DNA from: an uncultured Prevotella sp.
Lineage (GTDB): Bacteria > Bacteroidota > Bacteroidia > Bacteroidales > Bacteroidaceae
NCBI GenBank assembly: GCA_944320305.1
Contig: CALUGW010000040.1
Location: 124,001-188,000 of the forward strand
Reading direction: 5' to 3'
DNA: 64,000 nucleotides
Shown here: positions 17,902 to 27,756 of the stretch, piece after piece
Layout of the letters: every line of letters begins with the position of its first letter
Numbering within the stretch: the first letter of the stretch is position 1
The notes under the pieces: model-generated
Told to the model about the DNA's origin: nothing
The model's database searches: none
Seen by the model: only the letters and a program-made list of their open reading frames with translations
Translations under genes and position numbers: made by a program

Positions 17902-19854
17902 TCAGGCGTTCATAGACAGAAGGAACTCCTCGTTGCTCTTTGTCTGCACGAGTCTGTCGCGGATGGTGTTCATAGCCTCGATGGGGTTCATCTCGCTTAT
18001 GAAGCGACGGCACACCCACATACGGTTGAGCGTGGTGGAATCTTGCAACAGGTCGTCGCGTCGCGTGCTGGACTGCACGAGGTTGACGGCTGGGAATATT
18101 CGCTTGTTGCTCAGTGTCCTGTCGAGCTGTAGCTCCATGTTGCCAGTGCCCTTGAACTCCTCAAAGATGACCTCGTCCATCTTCGAGCCTGTGTCGATGA
18201 GGGCTGTGGCGATGATTGTCAGCGAGCCGCCGTTCTCAATGTTGCGGGCCGCTCCAAAGAAGCGCTTGGGCTTCTGCAGCGCATTTGCATCTACACCGCC
18301 GGTGAGAACCTTGCCGCTGGCGGGACTCACTGTGTTATAGGCTCGGGCGAGGCGTGTGATAGAATCGAGGAAAATAACCACGTCGTGACCACACTCAACC
18401 ATGCGTTTTGCCTTCTCGAGCACGATGCCGGCAATCTTCACGTGGCGGTCGGCAGGCTCGTCGAAGGTTGAGGCTATCACCTCGGCGTTAACGGTGCGGC
18501 TCATGTCGGTAACCTCCTCGGGGCGCTCGTCTATGAGAAGCATCATCAGATAGGCCTCGGGGTGGTTGGCGGCAATGGCGTTGGCTATGTCCTTCATAAG
18601 GATGGTCTTACCGGTTTTGGGCTGGGCCACAATCAGGGCGCGCTGCCCTTTACCTATCGGCGAAAAGAGGTCAACAATACGCACACTGGGGTTGGTGGTG
18701 GCTCTGTCGCCACAGAGGGTAAACTTCTCATCTGGGAACAGCGGGGTGAGATGCTCAAAAGCCACCCTGTCGCGCACCTCGGCGGGATTGCGGCCGTTGA
18801 TTGAGTTGACATTGCCCATTGCGAAGTACTTCTCATTGTCGTGCGGCGGACGGACAGTACAGTCAACGACATCGCCAGTCTTGAGGCCGTATCTCTTAAT
18901 CTGCTGAGGCGAAACGTAAATATCGTCGGGCGAGGACAAGTAGTTGTAGTCGCTCGAACGTAAAAATCCATAGCCGTCGGCAAGCACTTCGAGAACACCG
19001 TTGCCGGTAATCAGATCCTCAAAATCGAAAAGCGGACTCTGCCCTTGCATAGCCTGCGGTGCCGGCTGGTAGTCCATACTTGCCTGCTGGATAGTGGGTC
19101 TGTCAAACATATCAAGCGTGGGCATGGCTCCCTGATCTTCTATCGGCAGGTCAACGATGGTTATGAAATCTGTGCCATCGCCCGGATCGCCGGCCCACAC
19201 ATCAGCGGAAGCGTGCTTTCTGGTCTCCTCCTCTTGGTTGTGCAGGGTCATTTTCTCTTGAAGCTGTTCCAGCATGGCAATATCAGCAGGTTGTTCCGAA
19301 TCTGCAGATGGGTCGAAACCCGCCTCGGGAACGTCTTCACTGTGCGCATGGATCTCATTCTGTCCAGTTTCTTCCGTCACGCCGCCGTCACCAGATGCTG
19401 TAGCGGGCAACTCCGGCAAAGCCAGGCTCTGTTCGTCCTGTCCGCTGCCCTGTGAGCTTTGCGCATCCATATCCGCTGCCTGCAGCTGCTCCGGCTGCTC
19501 CTCGACCGACTGCACAGAGGGACTGTCTTTTCCCGCCGGGGCGGGTGGCAGATCACTAAACAGCGACGCCGCCTTTGGCTCGTCATGCTTTGCCTGTTTG
19601 TTCTTCAAGTCAAAATTCTCACCGTCCTTGCCGTTGACGGTATATACTTTGCTTGTGTCTTTCTTCACAATCCGTGTCCTTTTACGCTTCGGTGTGTTCG
19701 TGGCATTCATGGCACTTTCTTCTGCCGCCTTGTCTAAAATGGCGTAAACAACAGTCTCCAGCTCATCATCCTGGGAGACTTTGATACCAAGATGGTCTGC
19801 GATGCCCATTAACTGTACGGGATCCATCGCCTCAAGTTCTTCTTTTGTGTACAT
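17902..19854 (-). CDS. rho: transcription termination factor Rho with long disordered insert
   Basis: Rho is the hexameric RNA helicase that ends transcription of untranslated RNA. The 650-residue protein is some 230 residues longer than E. coli Rho. Residues 1-45 are the Rho N-terminal helical domain. Residues about 50-275 are a low-complexity region rich in Glu, Asp, Gln, Pro and Ala, with a basic patch ([12 protein letters not shown]) at 55-66. The RNA-binding cold-shock-like domain starts near 285 ([13 protein letters not shown]) and the ATPase has the P-loop AQPKTGKT (410-417), [13 protein letters not shown] and the Q-loop/R-loop region near the C-terminus. Such inserts are typical of Bacteroidetes; in B. 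thetaiotaomicron the insert supports phase separation. Confidence 0.97.
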   Translation of the reverse strand: MYTKEELEAMDPVQLMGIADHLGIKVSQDDELETVVYAILDKAAEESAMNATNTPKRKRTRIVKKDTSKVYTVNGKDGENFDLKNKQAKHDEPKAASLFSDLPPAPAGKDSPSVQSVEEQPEQLQAADMDAQSSQGSGQDEQSLALPELPATASGDGGVTEETGQNEIHAHSEDVPEAGFDPSADSEQPADIAMLEQLQEKMTLHNQEEETRKHASADVWAGDPGDGTDFITIVDLPIEDQGAMPTLDMFDRPTIQQASMDYQPAPQAMQGQSPLFDFEDLITGNGVLEVLADGYGFLRSSDYNYLSSPDDIYVSPQQIKRYGLKTGDVVDCTVRPPHDNEKYFAMGNVNSINGRNPAEVRDRVAFEHLTPLFPDEKFTLCGDRATTNPSVRIVDLFSPIGKGQRALIVAQPKTGKTILMKDIANAIAANHPEAYLMMLLIDERPEEVTDMSRTVNAEVIASTFDEPADRHVKIAGIVLEKAKRMVECGHDVVIFLDSITRLARAYNTVSPASGKVLTGGVDANALQKPKRFFGAARNIENGGSLTIIATALIDTGSKMDEVIFEEFKGTGNMELQLDRTLSNKRIFPAVNLVQSSTRRDDLLQDSTTLNRMWVCRRFISEMNPIEAMNTIRDRLVQTKSNEEFLLSMNA

Positions 19855-19941
19855 ACTATATGTAGTATAATTTTATGCTAACAGCTTGCAAAAAAACGGG
19901 TAAAAACGTTTCACGAACGGAAACGCCATTAATAACAACTG

Positions 19942-19973
19942 CAAAGGTAGACATTAATTCTCAGATTACCAAA
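19942..19973 (-). promoter_or_regulatory. rho promoter
   Basis: Minus-strand TTTG (19970-19973), 20-bp spacer and TACCTTTG (19942-19949) fit the Bacteroidetes promoter consensus exactly. The leader to the rho ATG at 19854 is about 80 nt. Confidence 0.78.
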
Positions 19974-20021
19974 TTAAATTGCAGAAATATGATTGTAGCC
20001 TTACGCCCGCAGACCGCCAGT

Positions 20022-21038
20022 TCAGCCATTTCGGCGGAGAATGATGTAAATCACTATCGGAGCACCGAAAATCGGAGTGACAGCGTTGACAGGTATTATG
20101 CCGCCATCACCGGGCAATACACAAAGCAGATTGCAGGCCAAGGCAACAACACCGCCTGCCATCACCGTGACCGGCATCAGCAGCCTGTGACTGTCTGTGG
20201 CCAGCATCAGCCTGACAATGTGAGGAACTGCCAGACCAACAAACGACACCGGACCGCAAAACGCTGTGACCACTGCCGTGAGCAGCCCTGTGACAACAAG
20301 CAGCAGGTTGCGCACCCTGACGACCCTGACACCGAGACTCCGGGCGTATCTGTCTCCAAGCGACATGAGGTCAAGTGGCTTGACAAGACACAGCGAACAG
20401 GCCAGACCGAAGACTACAACGGAGGCGAACAGTGGCATCTGCCGCATGGACACACCACTGAAATTACCCATTCCCCAGACAATGTAAGACTTCACCCCCT
20501 CTTCCGTCGCAAAGAAATTGAGAAGCGATATGGCCGATGAAGAAACGTAGCCGATCATTATGCCAATGATGAGTAGCATCACACTGTTGCGGACAACGAG
20601 CGAAAACATGAAGACAACCGCTATCACTGCCATCGCGCCAAGAAACGCTGCGACAAGAACCGGCGCAAAGCCCTCAACGCCAAACAGTCCGGCGCCACCG
20701 CCTCCAAGAGCAAGCAAGGCCAAGGCCGCACCAACACCGGCGCCACTGCTCACGCCAAAAATTGAAGGGTCGGCAAGCGGATTGCGGAAAGCCGCCTGGA
20801 GCATCAGGCCGCTCACGGCAAGAGCCGAGCCGGAGAGCAGTGCCGTCAAAGCTTGCGGCACACGCGACTCAAGCACTATGTAAGCCATTGTTGAACCTGG
20901 CTTGCCGCCACCTGTCAATATGGCAAAGACCTCTGCAGGAGGTATGTTCACAGATCCCCAAACGACATTTAAGGCCCAGAGAGCGCACAGCAGCAGTGGC
21001 ATCAGGCAGCAGACACACACAGTTCTTCTTCTATTCAT
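20022..21038 (-). CDS. btuC: FecCD/BtuC-type ABC transporter permease
   Basis: The 338-residue polytopic membrane protein carries the FecCD/BtuC family hallmarks: LESRVPQALTALLSGSALAVSG, GLMLQAAFRNPLADPSIFGVSSGAG, and the C-terminal CGPVSFVGLAVPHIVRL segment where the ATPase couples. It should form the inner-membrane channel for B12. Its place at the end of the riboswitch-controlled btuB operon supports a cobalamin substrate rather than haem or siderophore. It follows btuF by 15 bp. No ATPase gene follows: the next element is the rho promoter. Confidence 0.9.
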   Translation of the reverse strand: MNRRRTVCVCCLMPLLLCALWALNVVWGSVNIPPAEVFAILTGGGKPGSTMAYIVLESRVPQALTALLSGSALAVSGLMLQAAFRNPLADPSIFGVSSGAGVGAALALLALGGGGAGLFGVEGFAPVLVAAFLGAMAVIAVVFMFSLVVRNSVMLLIIGIMIGYVSSSAISLLNFFATEEGVKSYIVWGMGNFSGVSMRQMPLFASVVVFGLACSLCLVKPLDLMSLGDRYARSLGVRVVRVRNLLLVVTGLLTAVVTAFCGPVSFVGLAVPHIVRLMLATDSHRLLMPVTVMAGGVVALACNLLCVLPGDGGIIPVNAVTPIFGAPIVIYIILRRNG

Positions 21039-21053
21039 AACGCCAAAACATTT

Positions 21054-22202
21054 TCAGTTGCCGTCGGCCAGTGGATGGAAATATCTCATACGCCATGCAG
21101 GCAATACCTCCGGATGCACAATCCTGACGAAATCGGCCAAAAGCCAATCCGGACGGAACGGTGTTTCCTCGTAAAAAAGCGACTTCTCGACATTACAGCC
21201 ATAACACTGACGCAACTTGAACGCCCTCATCTCTCCATACCCCCGATTCTCTGAAACGAGGTCTGAATATGACGCAGGAGTTTTGCCACTGTATCTGAGC
21301 AGCCAGAAATCCGCATCGCCTGATTTGGAAAGCACGGTCTCAAATGACAAAGACAGGCTTCCGGAGACATCTGTATCGGAAAAAGCGTAACCGGCATTGG
21401 CATCGGCAATGATTGTGCCGATGGTGCTTCTGCCACCGGGCATATACCAGACAGAGCCTGTCATCTTGTCCATTACAAGCGACTTCCCGTTATTTGCCAT
21501 GGCTGCTTTGGCCTTTATTGAGTTATAGCTACTGTCGATGGCTGCGAACAATGAGTCAGCAAGACGCTCTTTCCCGAAAAGCATTCCATAGAATCTGATC
21601 CACTCCGCACGACCCAATGCAGAGGTTTCCATATAGTCAGCGCATTCAATGACAGGCACCCCCATCTCCTCCAAAGAGCCGTAACCGCCGCTGTTGTCAA
21701 ACGGAGAGGCAAAGATTGCATCCGGCGTCAGACTGACAATACGCTCAATATCAGGACTCATCGAACTGCCGACATCGGCAACCGTTCCCGACCGATAACG
21801 GTCGCGAATGTAAGGAACCTTGACATACTGCATATCTGCCACACCCGCCACGAACTCGCCAACGCCCAGACTGACCATAAGTGACGCATGAACAGTGGAC
21901 AAAGGCACACACCGGCGCAACGGCACTTTGACAACAGTCGCATCCAGGGGAAGCCCCGCAACACCGGCACTGTCTGTAACAAGAGCATACTGATGAAGAA
22001 TCTTACCCTTATGCCACGGGTCCGCAACCTGCACGAGAACATGGTCGGCGTAACGAATGGCGGTGAGCAGACGCGAATATCTGAAACTGATTGTGTCACC
22101 GCCATCACGCGCAGGAGCAGTCTCCCCACCCCTGCACGCAATGACTGCAAACACGCACAACAGCATCAAAGCCTCCAATGCGGCCTTACCACACGTTCTC
22201 AC
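21054..22202 (-). CDS. btuF: cobalamin-binding ABC transporter lipoprotein (BtuF-like)
   Basis: The 382-residue protein has a lipoprotein signal (LMLLCVFAVIACRGGE) and a class III periplasmic binding fold: RYADHVLVQVADPW, RCVPLSTVHASLMVSLGVGE, DVGSSMSPDIERIVSLTPDAIFAS, and GRSTIGTIIADANAGYAF in the second lobe. Such proteins deliver B12 or iron chelates to a FecCD permease, here the btuC gene 15 bp downstream. It overlaps the upstream surface-protein gene by 4 bp. Substrate is inferred from the operon and its riboswitch. Confidence 0.87.
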   Translation of the reverse strand: MRTCGKAALEALMLLCVFAVIACRGGETAPARDGGDTISFRYSRLLTAIRYADHVLVQVADPWHKGKILHQYALVTDSAGVAGLPLDATVVKVPLRRCVPLSTVHASLMVSLGVGEFVAGVADMQYVKVPYIRDRYRSGTVADVGSSMSPDIERIVSLTPDAIFASPFDNSGGYGSLEEMGVPVIECADYMETSALGRAEWIRFYGMLFGKERLADSLFAAIDSSYNSIKAKAAMANNGKSLVMDKMTGSVWYMPGGRSTIGTIIADANAGYAFSDTDVSGSLSLSFETVLSKSGDADFWLLRYSGKTPASYSDLVSENRGYGEMRAFKLRQCYGCNVEKSLFYEETPFRPDWLLADFVRIVHPEVLPAWRMRYFHPLADGN

Positions 22203-23944
22203 TTTACTATAACTTTTCTAACCGACCCGTCAGACATTCTTATAATGTTTATGCCGCGGCGCGGACGGTCAAGTTTCTCGCCATTGAGTCCATAACGCCC
22301 AACGACTACGCTAAGTTCTGAAGCCGCCCCGGGAACGCCGGTCACACCGACAGTACCATCTGGAACGCCATTGAAATCGTCCATGCAGAAATATCCCGGA
22401 GTTGTCATGCCATAGTCATTGTTGTGTGAACTGCTGACAGCAAAGCTGAGCGAGCGCACCTTGCCGAGAGCTGTCAGGTCAACCCACTGCCAGTAATCGA
22501 GACAATAATGGCGTGAGGCGTCTGCCGAGCGGTAATCCGCAAGATAGACATCCACGTCTGCTGTCGTTCCGTCTGCATGATGACCTGTGACCGTGAGCTT
22601 GCACCAGTCTCCGGTGGCGAAGCTGCCGGTCATGCCGTCGCCCTCTTTGTATGCCTTAATGTTGTTGGCGGTGTTGGTCACGTAGAAACCTGAAATGACC
22701 TCACCCTCCGGCCTGTTCAGCACATTGACGCGCTCTCCTTCATAAGGGAACACCACAGCATAGTTTGCCGAGCCGTCATGTCCGGATCCAACGGCGCTGT
22801 TGTACTGGTCGTCATAATCATTGAACACCACTGATGTTTTGTTCGACACGGCAAAACCGGACCACGACCCCCATGTCTCATTGTAAATGTTCTCAAACCT
22901 GTAAGAACCGCTTACAAACGAGTTGGCATAGGCCACCGAGCCGTAGCCGCCGTCGGTCTGAGCGCCTGTCATGTCGGAGCCGTTCCAATATCCGTTCTCA
23001 TCCAGCAGGACATCCTCAAATGTGGCTGTTTGTGATGGGGCGGACAATATAGCCGAGAGCGAGGCGTCCAGATGCAAGTCTTCGGCACCGGTTATTTCTG
23101 TGGACGTCTCTCCTGTCCATCCGCAGCACTGGTTCACCGCTGTGTAAACCCGCACAAAATCAATGAAGTCGAGCGCAGCGGGCTTGCGGTTCTCATCCAC
23201 TGCCCATGCAATGTCGAAGCCGCACCCTGTTGAATCGGCATTGGGCACATTGTCGGCATAGCCATAGCGCAATGAGCTTCTGACCCAGTTCTCACGGTTG
23301 CCGGTGCCGGTGTTGCGGGCGTTCGGCGGAAGAAGAGTGCCGGAGAATGTCAGTGGCGAAGACATCCACTGCGGAAAATACTCCTGCGAATGAAACGAAT
23401 TGCGGGCAATATGCCCACTGTTTCCCTTATTGTCTGTCCACGGAATGTCTCCCAGCGGATTCTGCGAATAAGTTATGCTGTAGCCATAAGCCACCTTGCC
23501 TACACTGTCTGCGTCTGCGCTGCCCGCAAGCTCATACCATGGGTCGTCAGGCAAGCCATTGTGATTGATGTCTTTCGACACCATGACAATGCCAGGCTCA
23601 GCTCCTCCGACAATTGCGTTGCCTGAAATGTAAAAGTCATTCTGCCCGGCAACATTGGCAATGCTGTGGTCAAAATGAAAAGTAATGTAACCTCCGAAGC
23701 CTCCAAGCGTCACCATTCCGCGCTTGTTTTTGGCCAGCGCCTCTGTGCATTTAGCAAGCATGGCGGCCGCGTCGTCGCCATCCTCATACTGCGGCATGGT
23801 GTTGACAAACTGCCCCGGAGCCGGCACATACTCATCAACAGCCGATATATACTTGCTGTGCGCTTCCGTATCAGCCATCTGCTGGCCAAACGAAACTTGT
23901 GCCATCGTCATCGCGAGACAACATGAAGCCAATCTCACTCTCAT
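22199..23944 (-). CDS. secreted surface protein with DUF4465-like region and type IX-like sorting tail, B12 operon
   Basis: The 581-residue protein has a signal peptide (ASCCLAMTMAQVSFGQQ). Its N-terminal half (GFGGYITFHFDHSIANVAG, EPGIVMVSKDINHNGLPDDPWYELAG) is seen in Bacteroidetes cell-surface proteins, and the second half (residues about 310-530, GYWNGSDMTGAQTDGGYGS to DYGMTTPGYFCMDD) resembles DUF4465. The last 35 residues (RYGLNGEKLDRPRRGINIIR) look like a type A sorting domain for the type IX secretion system. Similar proteins accompany BtuB/BtuG in Bacteroidetes B12 loci, and some such partners bind B12. It overlaps btuF by 4 bp. Role in B12 capture is inferred from position. Confidence 0.78.
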   Translation of the reverse strand: MRVRLASCCLAMTMAQVSFGQQMADTEAHSKYISAVDEYVPAPGQFVNTMPQYEDGDDAAAMLAKCTEALAKNKRGMVTLGGFGGYITFHFDHSIANVAGQNDFYISGNAIVGGAEPGIVMVSKDINHNGLPDDPWYELAGSADADSVGKVAYGYSITYSQNPLGDIPWTDNKGNSGHIARNSFHSQEYFPQWMSSPLTFSGTLLPPNARNTGTGNRENWVRSSLRYGYADNVPNADSTGCGFDIAWAVDENRKPAALDFIDFVRVYTAVNQCCGWTGETSTEITGAEDLHLDASLSAILSAPSQTATFEDVLLDENGYWNGSDMTGAQTDGGYGSVAYANSFVSGSYRFENIYNETWGSWSGFAVSNKTSVVFNDYDDQYNSAVGSGHDGSANYAVVFPYEGERVNVLNRPEGEVISGFYVTNTANNIKAYKEGDGMTGSFATGDWCKLTVTGHHADGTTADVDVYLADYRSADASRHYCLDYWQWVDLTALGKVRSLSFAVSSSHNNDYGMTTPGYFCMDDFNGVPDGTVGVTGVPGAASELSVVVGRYGLNGEKLDRPRRGINIIRMSDGSVRKVIVK

Positions 23945-24006
23945 AGAACTTTAAATTTGTTAGTCAATATATGATTTTTCACTCTCACAACAAAGTGCGA
24001 CAACGT

Positions 24007-25164
24007 TCAAGGCCGCTCATAGACAAAAGCCGCATGACCTGGAATGTCGCCCGTCCATACGCGCCAGTCGTAAGTTCCGTCTGCACTGAAATGGTATAGC
24101 TGGCCGCTCGACAGATAATCCTTTGCGTCCATTATATAAAAATCCCTGTCGGCGGGATTAACGATTATTCCGTAGGGCAGCTCGATGTCCTCAAACTCCG
24201 GCGAGGCCGAAAGCCTTGACGACAGCACTCCGCACGTCCTTATGTCTACAATGCCATTGCTGAACTCATTGCGGCCTGTCTCATAGCTCCACTCCACACC
24301 TATATAATATAAGGAGTCGCCGACAATGCACAAATCAGAAACCGGAACGTCAACCGAATCCTTCAGCGACATCACTCCGTCAGGGCCGATCTCTATGCAA
24401 TACAGGCGAGAGGGCAGCCCCCAGTAGTCGCCGCGCGTGGTAGCCCACAGCCGGCCGTGCTTGTCGGCCCGCAGGCGGTGAAGATTCGGAGCCACATCAA
24501 TGCTCCCGGCCACGGAAAATGTCGCGAGGTCAACCACACTGACAGTCCTTTCGGAAGAATCCAGCAGATACCCTCCGCTGTTGGCGACATAGAGCCTGCC
24601 GTCCGCCACGGCCATTTCCTCGGGCTGGAAGCCCACTGTGACAGAGTCCACCTTTGCAAAGGTGAGCGTGTCAACCTTATAGACCCTCCCCCGGTGAGCG
24701 TCGCCGACCTCGACCGGCCCCACGTATGAGCTGACATAAGCGTAGGCGCCGCTGAACTCAACGTAGCGGCAGTTCGGAATGTCTATCTTCGCTATCTTGC
24801 GGCATGAGTCAGCCGTGGCGACGACAACCATATTGGAACAGTTGATGACCATCCAGAGCTGCCGACCGTTGACCTTTATGTCGTTTCCCACGTCGCCCAA
24901 CTCTTTTACCTCGCCGGGATTGCGCTCCGGGAAGATATTGCGCAGATAAGTCACAGTGGCGCCGCTGCCCGAAAGGTCGAGGTAATCCACACTGGCCTTG
25001 TTGGTGCCCATGTTGCCCTCGCAAAGCACATACATTCCCGCAAGGTTTGAAGAGGCCGTGGCCGCACCGGTGTCTTGCGTGTCAGACACCATCACAAGCT
25101 CGTCGCCGCGACAGGCCGCGGCCAAAAGCAAAACGGATATGAAATATAACAATCTGCTCATCAT
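24007..25164 (-). CDS. btuG: surface lipoprotein, YncE-like beta-propeller, BtuG-type B12 binder
   Basis: The 385-residue protein has a lipoprotein signal (LLYFISVLLLAAACRGDE) and a seven-bladed propeller of the YncE/DUF5074 kind, with blades marked by NLAGMYVLCEGNMGTNKASV, GNDIKVNGRQLWMVINCSNM, GFQPEEMAVADGRLYVANSG and VSDLCIVGDSLYYIGVE. In B. thetaiotaomicron BtuG sits on BtuB and captures cobalamin with very high affinity. The gene lies directly after btuB (26 bp) in the riboswitch operon, as in known loci. ATGs at 25164 and 25161 are equally possible. Confidence 0.88.
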   Translation of the reverse strand: MMSRLLYFISVLLLAAACRGDELVMVSDTQDTGAATASSNLAGMYVLCEGNMGTNKASVDYLDLSGSGATVTYLRNIFPERNPGEVKELGDVGNDIKVNGRQLWMVINCSNMVVVATADSCRKIAKIDIPNCRYVEFSGAYAYVSSYVGPVEVGDAHRGRVYKVDTLTFAKVDSVTVGFQPEEMAVADGRLYVANSGGYLLDSSERTVSVVDLATFSVAGSIDVAPNLHRLRADKHGRLWATTRGDYWGLPSRLYCIEIGPDGVMSLKDSVDVPVSDLCIVGDSLYYIGVEWSYETGRNEFSNGIVDIRTCGVLSSRLSASPEFEDIELPYGIIVNPADRDFYIMDAKDYLSSGQLYHFSADGTYDWRVWTGDIPGHAAFVYERP

Positions 25165-25190
25165 AAAGACAAAACCTTAATAAACATGAC

Positions 25191-27197
25191 CTAAATTGCC
25201 GCCTCCAGCGAGACGGCATAATTGCGCTTCGGCATGGGGTAATTCAGTATTACGTCGTAGTCTTGGCTGAAGACGTTGTTGACCTCAAGCGACAATCTGA
25301 AGCTCACCTTTCCGAGCGGCAGTCTGCAGGACAGGCTCAGGTCGCTTGTGTACCACGGCTGCACATGGTTTGCGGGAATGTTCTCCTGCTGGCTGTAGCG
25401 CTCTCCGGCATAAATGAAGCTGTAATTGAAATCAAACGCGCGGTATGACACGCCCAACACACACGAGCCACTGTGCCAGGGAATATATGGTATCTGGTCG
25501 TTGTAATAGGATTTGGCCGGGTCGGTGACGTCGCGGGCGTCCTGATATGTGTACTGTAGCAGCGCTGTCACGGTCAGGCCGGGCGCCGGAGCGAACGCCG
25601 CCCCCACGCTGGCGTCAACTCCAACAATGTGCACCCGCCCCAGATTAAGCATGGTCCACCTGAACTGCTGCCCCTTGGGATAGGCAACGACCTTGTCTCT
25701 CACTGTGTTATAATAAGCGTCTGCCTGCAAATGCAGACTCTTTACAAACGACTCTGGCCAGCTGCGGTCAAACACAAGCCCCAGATCGTATTGTATTGCT
25801 GTCTCGGGCTTCAGCGAGGCATTGCCTATATCGGTGTAGTAAAGCTCGTTGAACGTGGGCATCCTGAAACTCTTCTTCACAAACGAGCGCAGCACGAGCG
25901 CGTCTGAGGCAAACGGCTGCCAGCTGACAAAGACGGCCGGAGTAAGCGTTCGAGCCGACGGCTGGTCGGACTTGCGCGTCGTGTGGTCTTTGACAAATGC
26001 CGCCAGCAGACTGCCCTGCGCCTTCAGACGGCCGGCACTGACAGCCGTCGCCAGCGAAAGATAATTGGAATAGCGGTGTGGGTAGACAAAGTTGTCGATG
26101 TCTGAGGCAAGCTTGTTCCACTTGAAGTCATAACTCAATGACACGCTCCACCACCGCGTTATCTCATACATATTGGCCGACGAGACATACAGCTCCTGCT
26201 GCCTGTAGCTGTTGTCGATGAGCATTGTCGTGGTGTCGTTGTTGACATAGTGCGTGTTGTAGTAGGCATATTTGGCCGTCAGTCGGCTGGTGAGGCGCCC
26301 GCCGAACGTTTTCCGCACCTGCCCCTGGAAGAAGGTGTTGTGATCCCACTGACGCTCGCCCCGTCTCCACACATTGTTCACAATGGCGCCGGGGATGCCC
26401 CTTTCGGAATTATAGGTATAAGCCTTCAGCGACCACGAGCCGCCATTGATGCCGCCATAAAGATTCGCCTCCGCACGGAATGCCCACATATCGCCGTTCT
26501 GCCGCACCGCCGTCGTGTCATAAGCCACGCTGCCATCGGTGTTGCGGCGCCTGTACCTGAACTTGTACTTGCCGGTCGCGGTGAGGCCCCCGGCGCTTAA
26601 AGACGCGCTCACGGCACTGCCCAGCCTCTGCTCATAGAGTCCGGAAAAGCCAAACAACTCGCCGCTTGAGCCGTAGCGACCCTTAAACCTGGCGTTGTGA
26701 TTCTTTCCACGGGCGAACACCGGCTTCCGTGTTCTGATGTAGACCGCGCCCACTGCGGCAAAATCGCTTGCCGACTGTAGCAACGCGCTGCGCTGACCGT
26801 TGTAGAGTGACACCTCCTCAACATTGTCAAGAGACAGCTGGCCCAAATCCACCTGGCCGTTTTGGGCGTTGCCCAGTTCCACGCCGTCATAAAAGACTCC
26901 CACATGACCGCTGCCCATACTCCTGATGTTGACAGTCTTGATGCCGCCCACCCCGCCGTAGTCCTTGATCTGCACGCCTGAGAAATAGCGCAGGGCGTCG
27001 GCTACGGAGTGGCTGCGCAGGCGTTCGAGCTGTTTGCCGCGCAGACGCTGGGCGGGAACAGTCTCCCCCGCGCCGGGCCTGGCAACAACAACCACCTCGC
27101 GCACATGCCGCACGCTGTCGGGGCTACGCGTAATGTCGCCCTGCGCATGGCAATGACACGCCGCAGCGCAGCACAATGCCAACATGATAAACCGCAT
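25191..27197 (-). CDS. btuB: TonB-dependent outer-membrane cobalamin receptor
   Basis: The 668-residue protein has a signal peptide (MRFIMLALCCAAACHCHAQ) and a TonB box-like VREVVVVAR near residue 32. The plug domain follows (LRSHSVADALRYFSGVQIKDYGG... and NIRSMGSGHVGVFYDGVELG), then a 22-strand barrel ending in an aromatic-containing last strand (PKRNYAVSLEAAI). It imports B12 across the outer membrane using TonB energy. It is the first gene after a cobalamin riboswitch, which fixes the likely substrate. Confidence 0.93.
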   Translation of the reverse strand: MRFIMLALCCAAACHCHAQGDITRSPDSVRHVREVVVVARPGAGETVPAQRLRGKQLERLRSHSVADALRYFSGVQIKDYGGVGGIKTVNIRSMGSGHVGVFYDGVELGNAQNGQVDLGQLSLDNVEEVSLYNGQRSALLQSASDFAAVGAVYIRTRKPVFARGKNHNARFKGRYGSSGELFGFSGLYEQRLGSAVSASLSAGGLTATGKYKFRYRRRNTDGSVAYDTTAVRQNGDMWAFRAEANLYGGINGGSWSLKAYTYNSERGIPGAIVNNVWRRGERQWDHNTFFQGQVRKTFGGRLTSRLTAKYAYYNTHYVNNDTTTMLIDNSYRQQELYVSSANMYEITRWWSVSLSYDFKWNKLASDIDNFVYPHRYSNYLSLATAVSAGRLKAQGSLLAAFVKDHTTRKSDQPSARTLTPAVFVSWQPFASDALVLRSFVKKSFRMPTFNELYYTDIGNASLKPETAIQYDLGLVFDRSWPESFVKSLHLQADAYYNTVRDKVVAYPKGQQFRWTMLNLGRVHIVGVDASVGAAFAPAPGLTVTALLQYTYQDARDVTDPAKSYYNDQIPYIPWHSGSCVLGVSYRAFDFNYSFIYAGERYSQQENIPANHVQPWYTSDLSLSCRLPLGKVSFRLSLEVNNVFSQDYDVILNYPMPKRNYAVSLEAAI

Positions 27198-27270
27198 CGA
27201 AACAAAAGAGTTTGGTCAAAACTTGCTTCCCGCGCCTTTCCCACGAGGCCGCGACGAAGTATCACTCACA

Positions 27271-27437
27271 ACGGCAGGTCTTCTGACTTAATGTCCGGCG
27301 TCAAACGTCTTCCCGATTCGCTCCGTGGCAATCAGTGACGCAGTGTTTGCGCCCGATAAGGACAATCACAGCAGCGGGTCTGTCAGGGATTCCCACCCTG
27401 TTCCCATTTTAATCACATCTTCCGTGAACCTGTTGCG
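27271..27437 (-). promoter_or_regulatory. cobalamin (adenosylcobalamin-type) riboswitch
   Basis: Reading the minus strand, the aptamer core GGGAACAGGGTGGGAATCCC, then GACAGACCCGCTGCTGTGA, and the 3' B12 box AGTCAGAAGACCTGCC (27273-27289) are all present in the right order. They start just after a promoter and end 73 nt before the btuB ATG. B12 binding should shut down the btu operon. No U-run terminator was seen between aptamer and ATG, so control is more likely at translation start. Confidence 0.95.
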
Positions 27438-27441
27438 GCCG

Positions 27442-27475
27442 CAAAGTTACGCATTTTTATTCAGACGGCGACAAA
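27442..27475 (-). promoter_or_regulatory. btu operon promoter
   Basis: Minus-strand TAACTTTG (27442-27449) with TTTG at 27472-27475, spacer 22 bp. Transcription would begin right at the 5' edge of the riboswitch. Confidence 0.7.
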
Positions 27476-27525
27476 AACGGCGACAAAAATACGTGGACAT
27501 ACGCTTTATTGGCCTTTATTGGCAA

Positions 27526-27600
27526 TGAACTCATTTAAACTTTTTCCGAAAAGTCTTTTTTTGCTTCATTCCGAGATTCTTTTCGGTCTGTTTCTTCGCC
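27526..27600 (-). repeat. inverted repeat, left copy, bounding the restriction cassette
   Basis: The reverse complement of this 75-bp segment matches 29941-30013 with two substitutions and one 2-nt indel. Both copies end in AAAAAGTTTAAATGAGTTCA. A third, 23-bp copy of that end lies at 27681-27703 in plus orientation. The right copy reads as the tail of a protein (KQKNFSEKV, stop), the left copy as a frameshifted version of it. The AT-rich spacer 27604-27756 holds no gene. Confidence 0.85.
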
Positions 27601-27756
27601 GTTCATTCGTCACGTAGCCAGCTATGCTCCTCTTTCCGGCAAATAGACAGCCACGAAAACATTACTCGGACTGAAGTCGCAAAAAGTTTAAATGAGTTCA
27701 ATTTATTTGGCAAAGTTTTTAAAAGATGAATTTCGGCACACCTTATTTATGAATCA

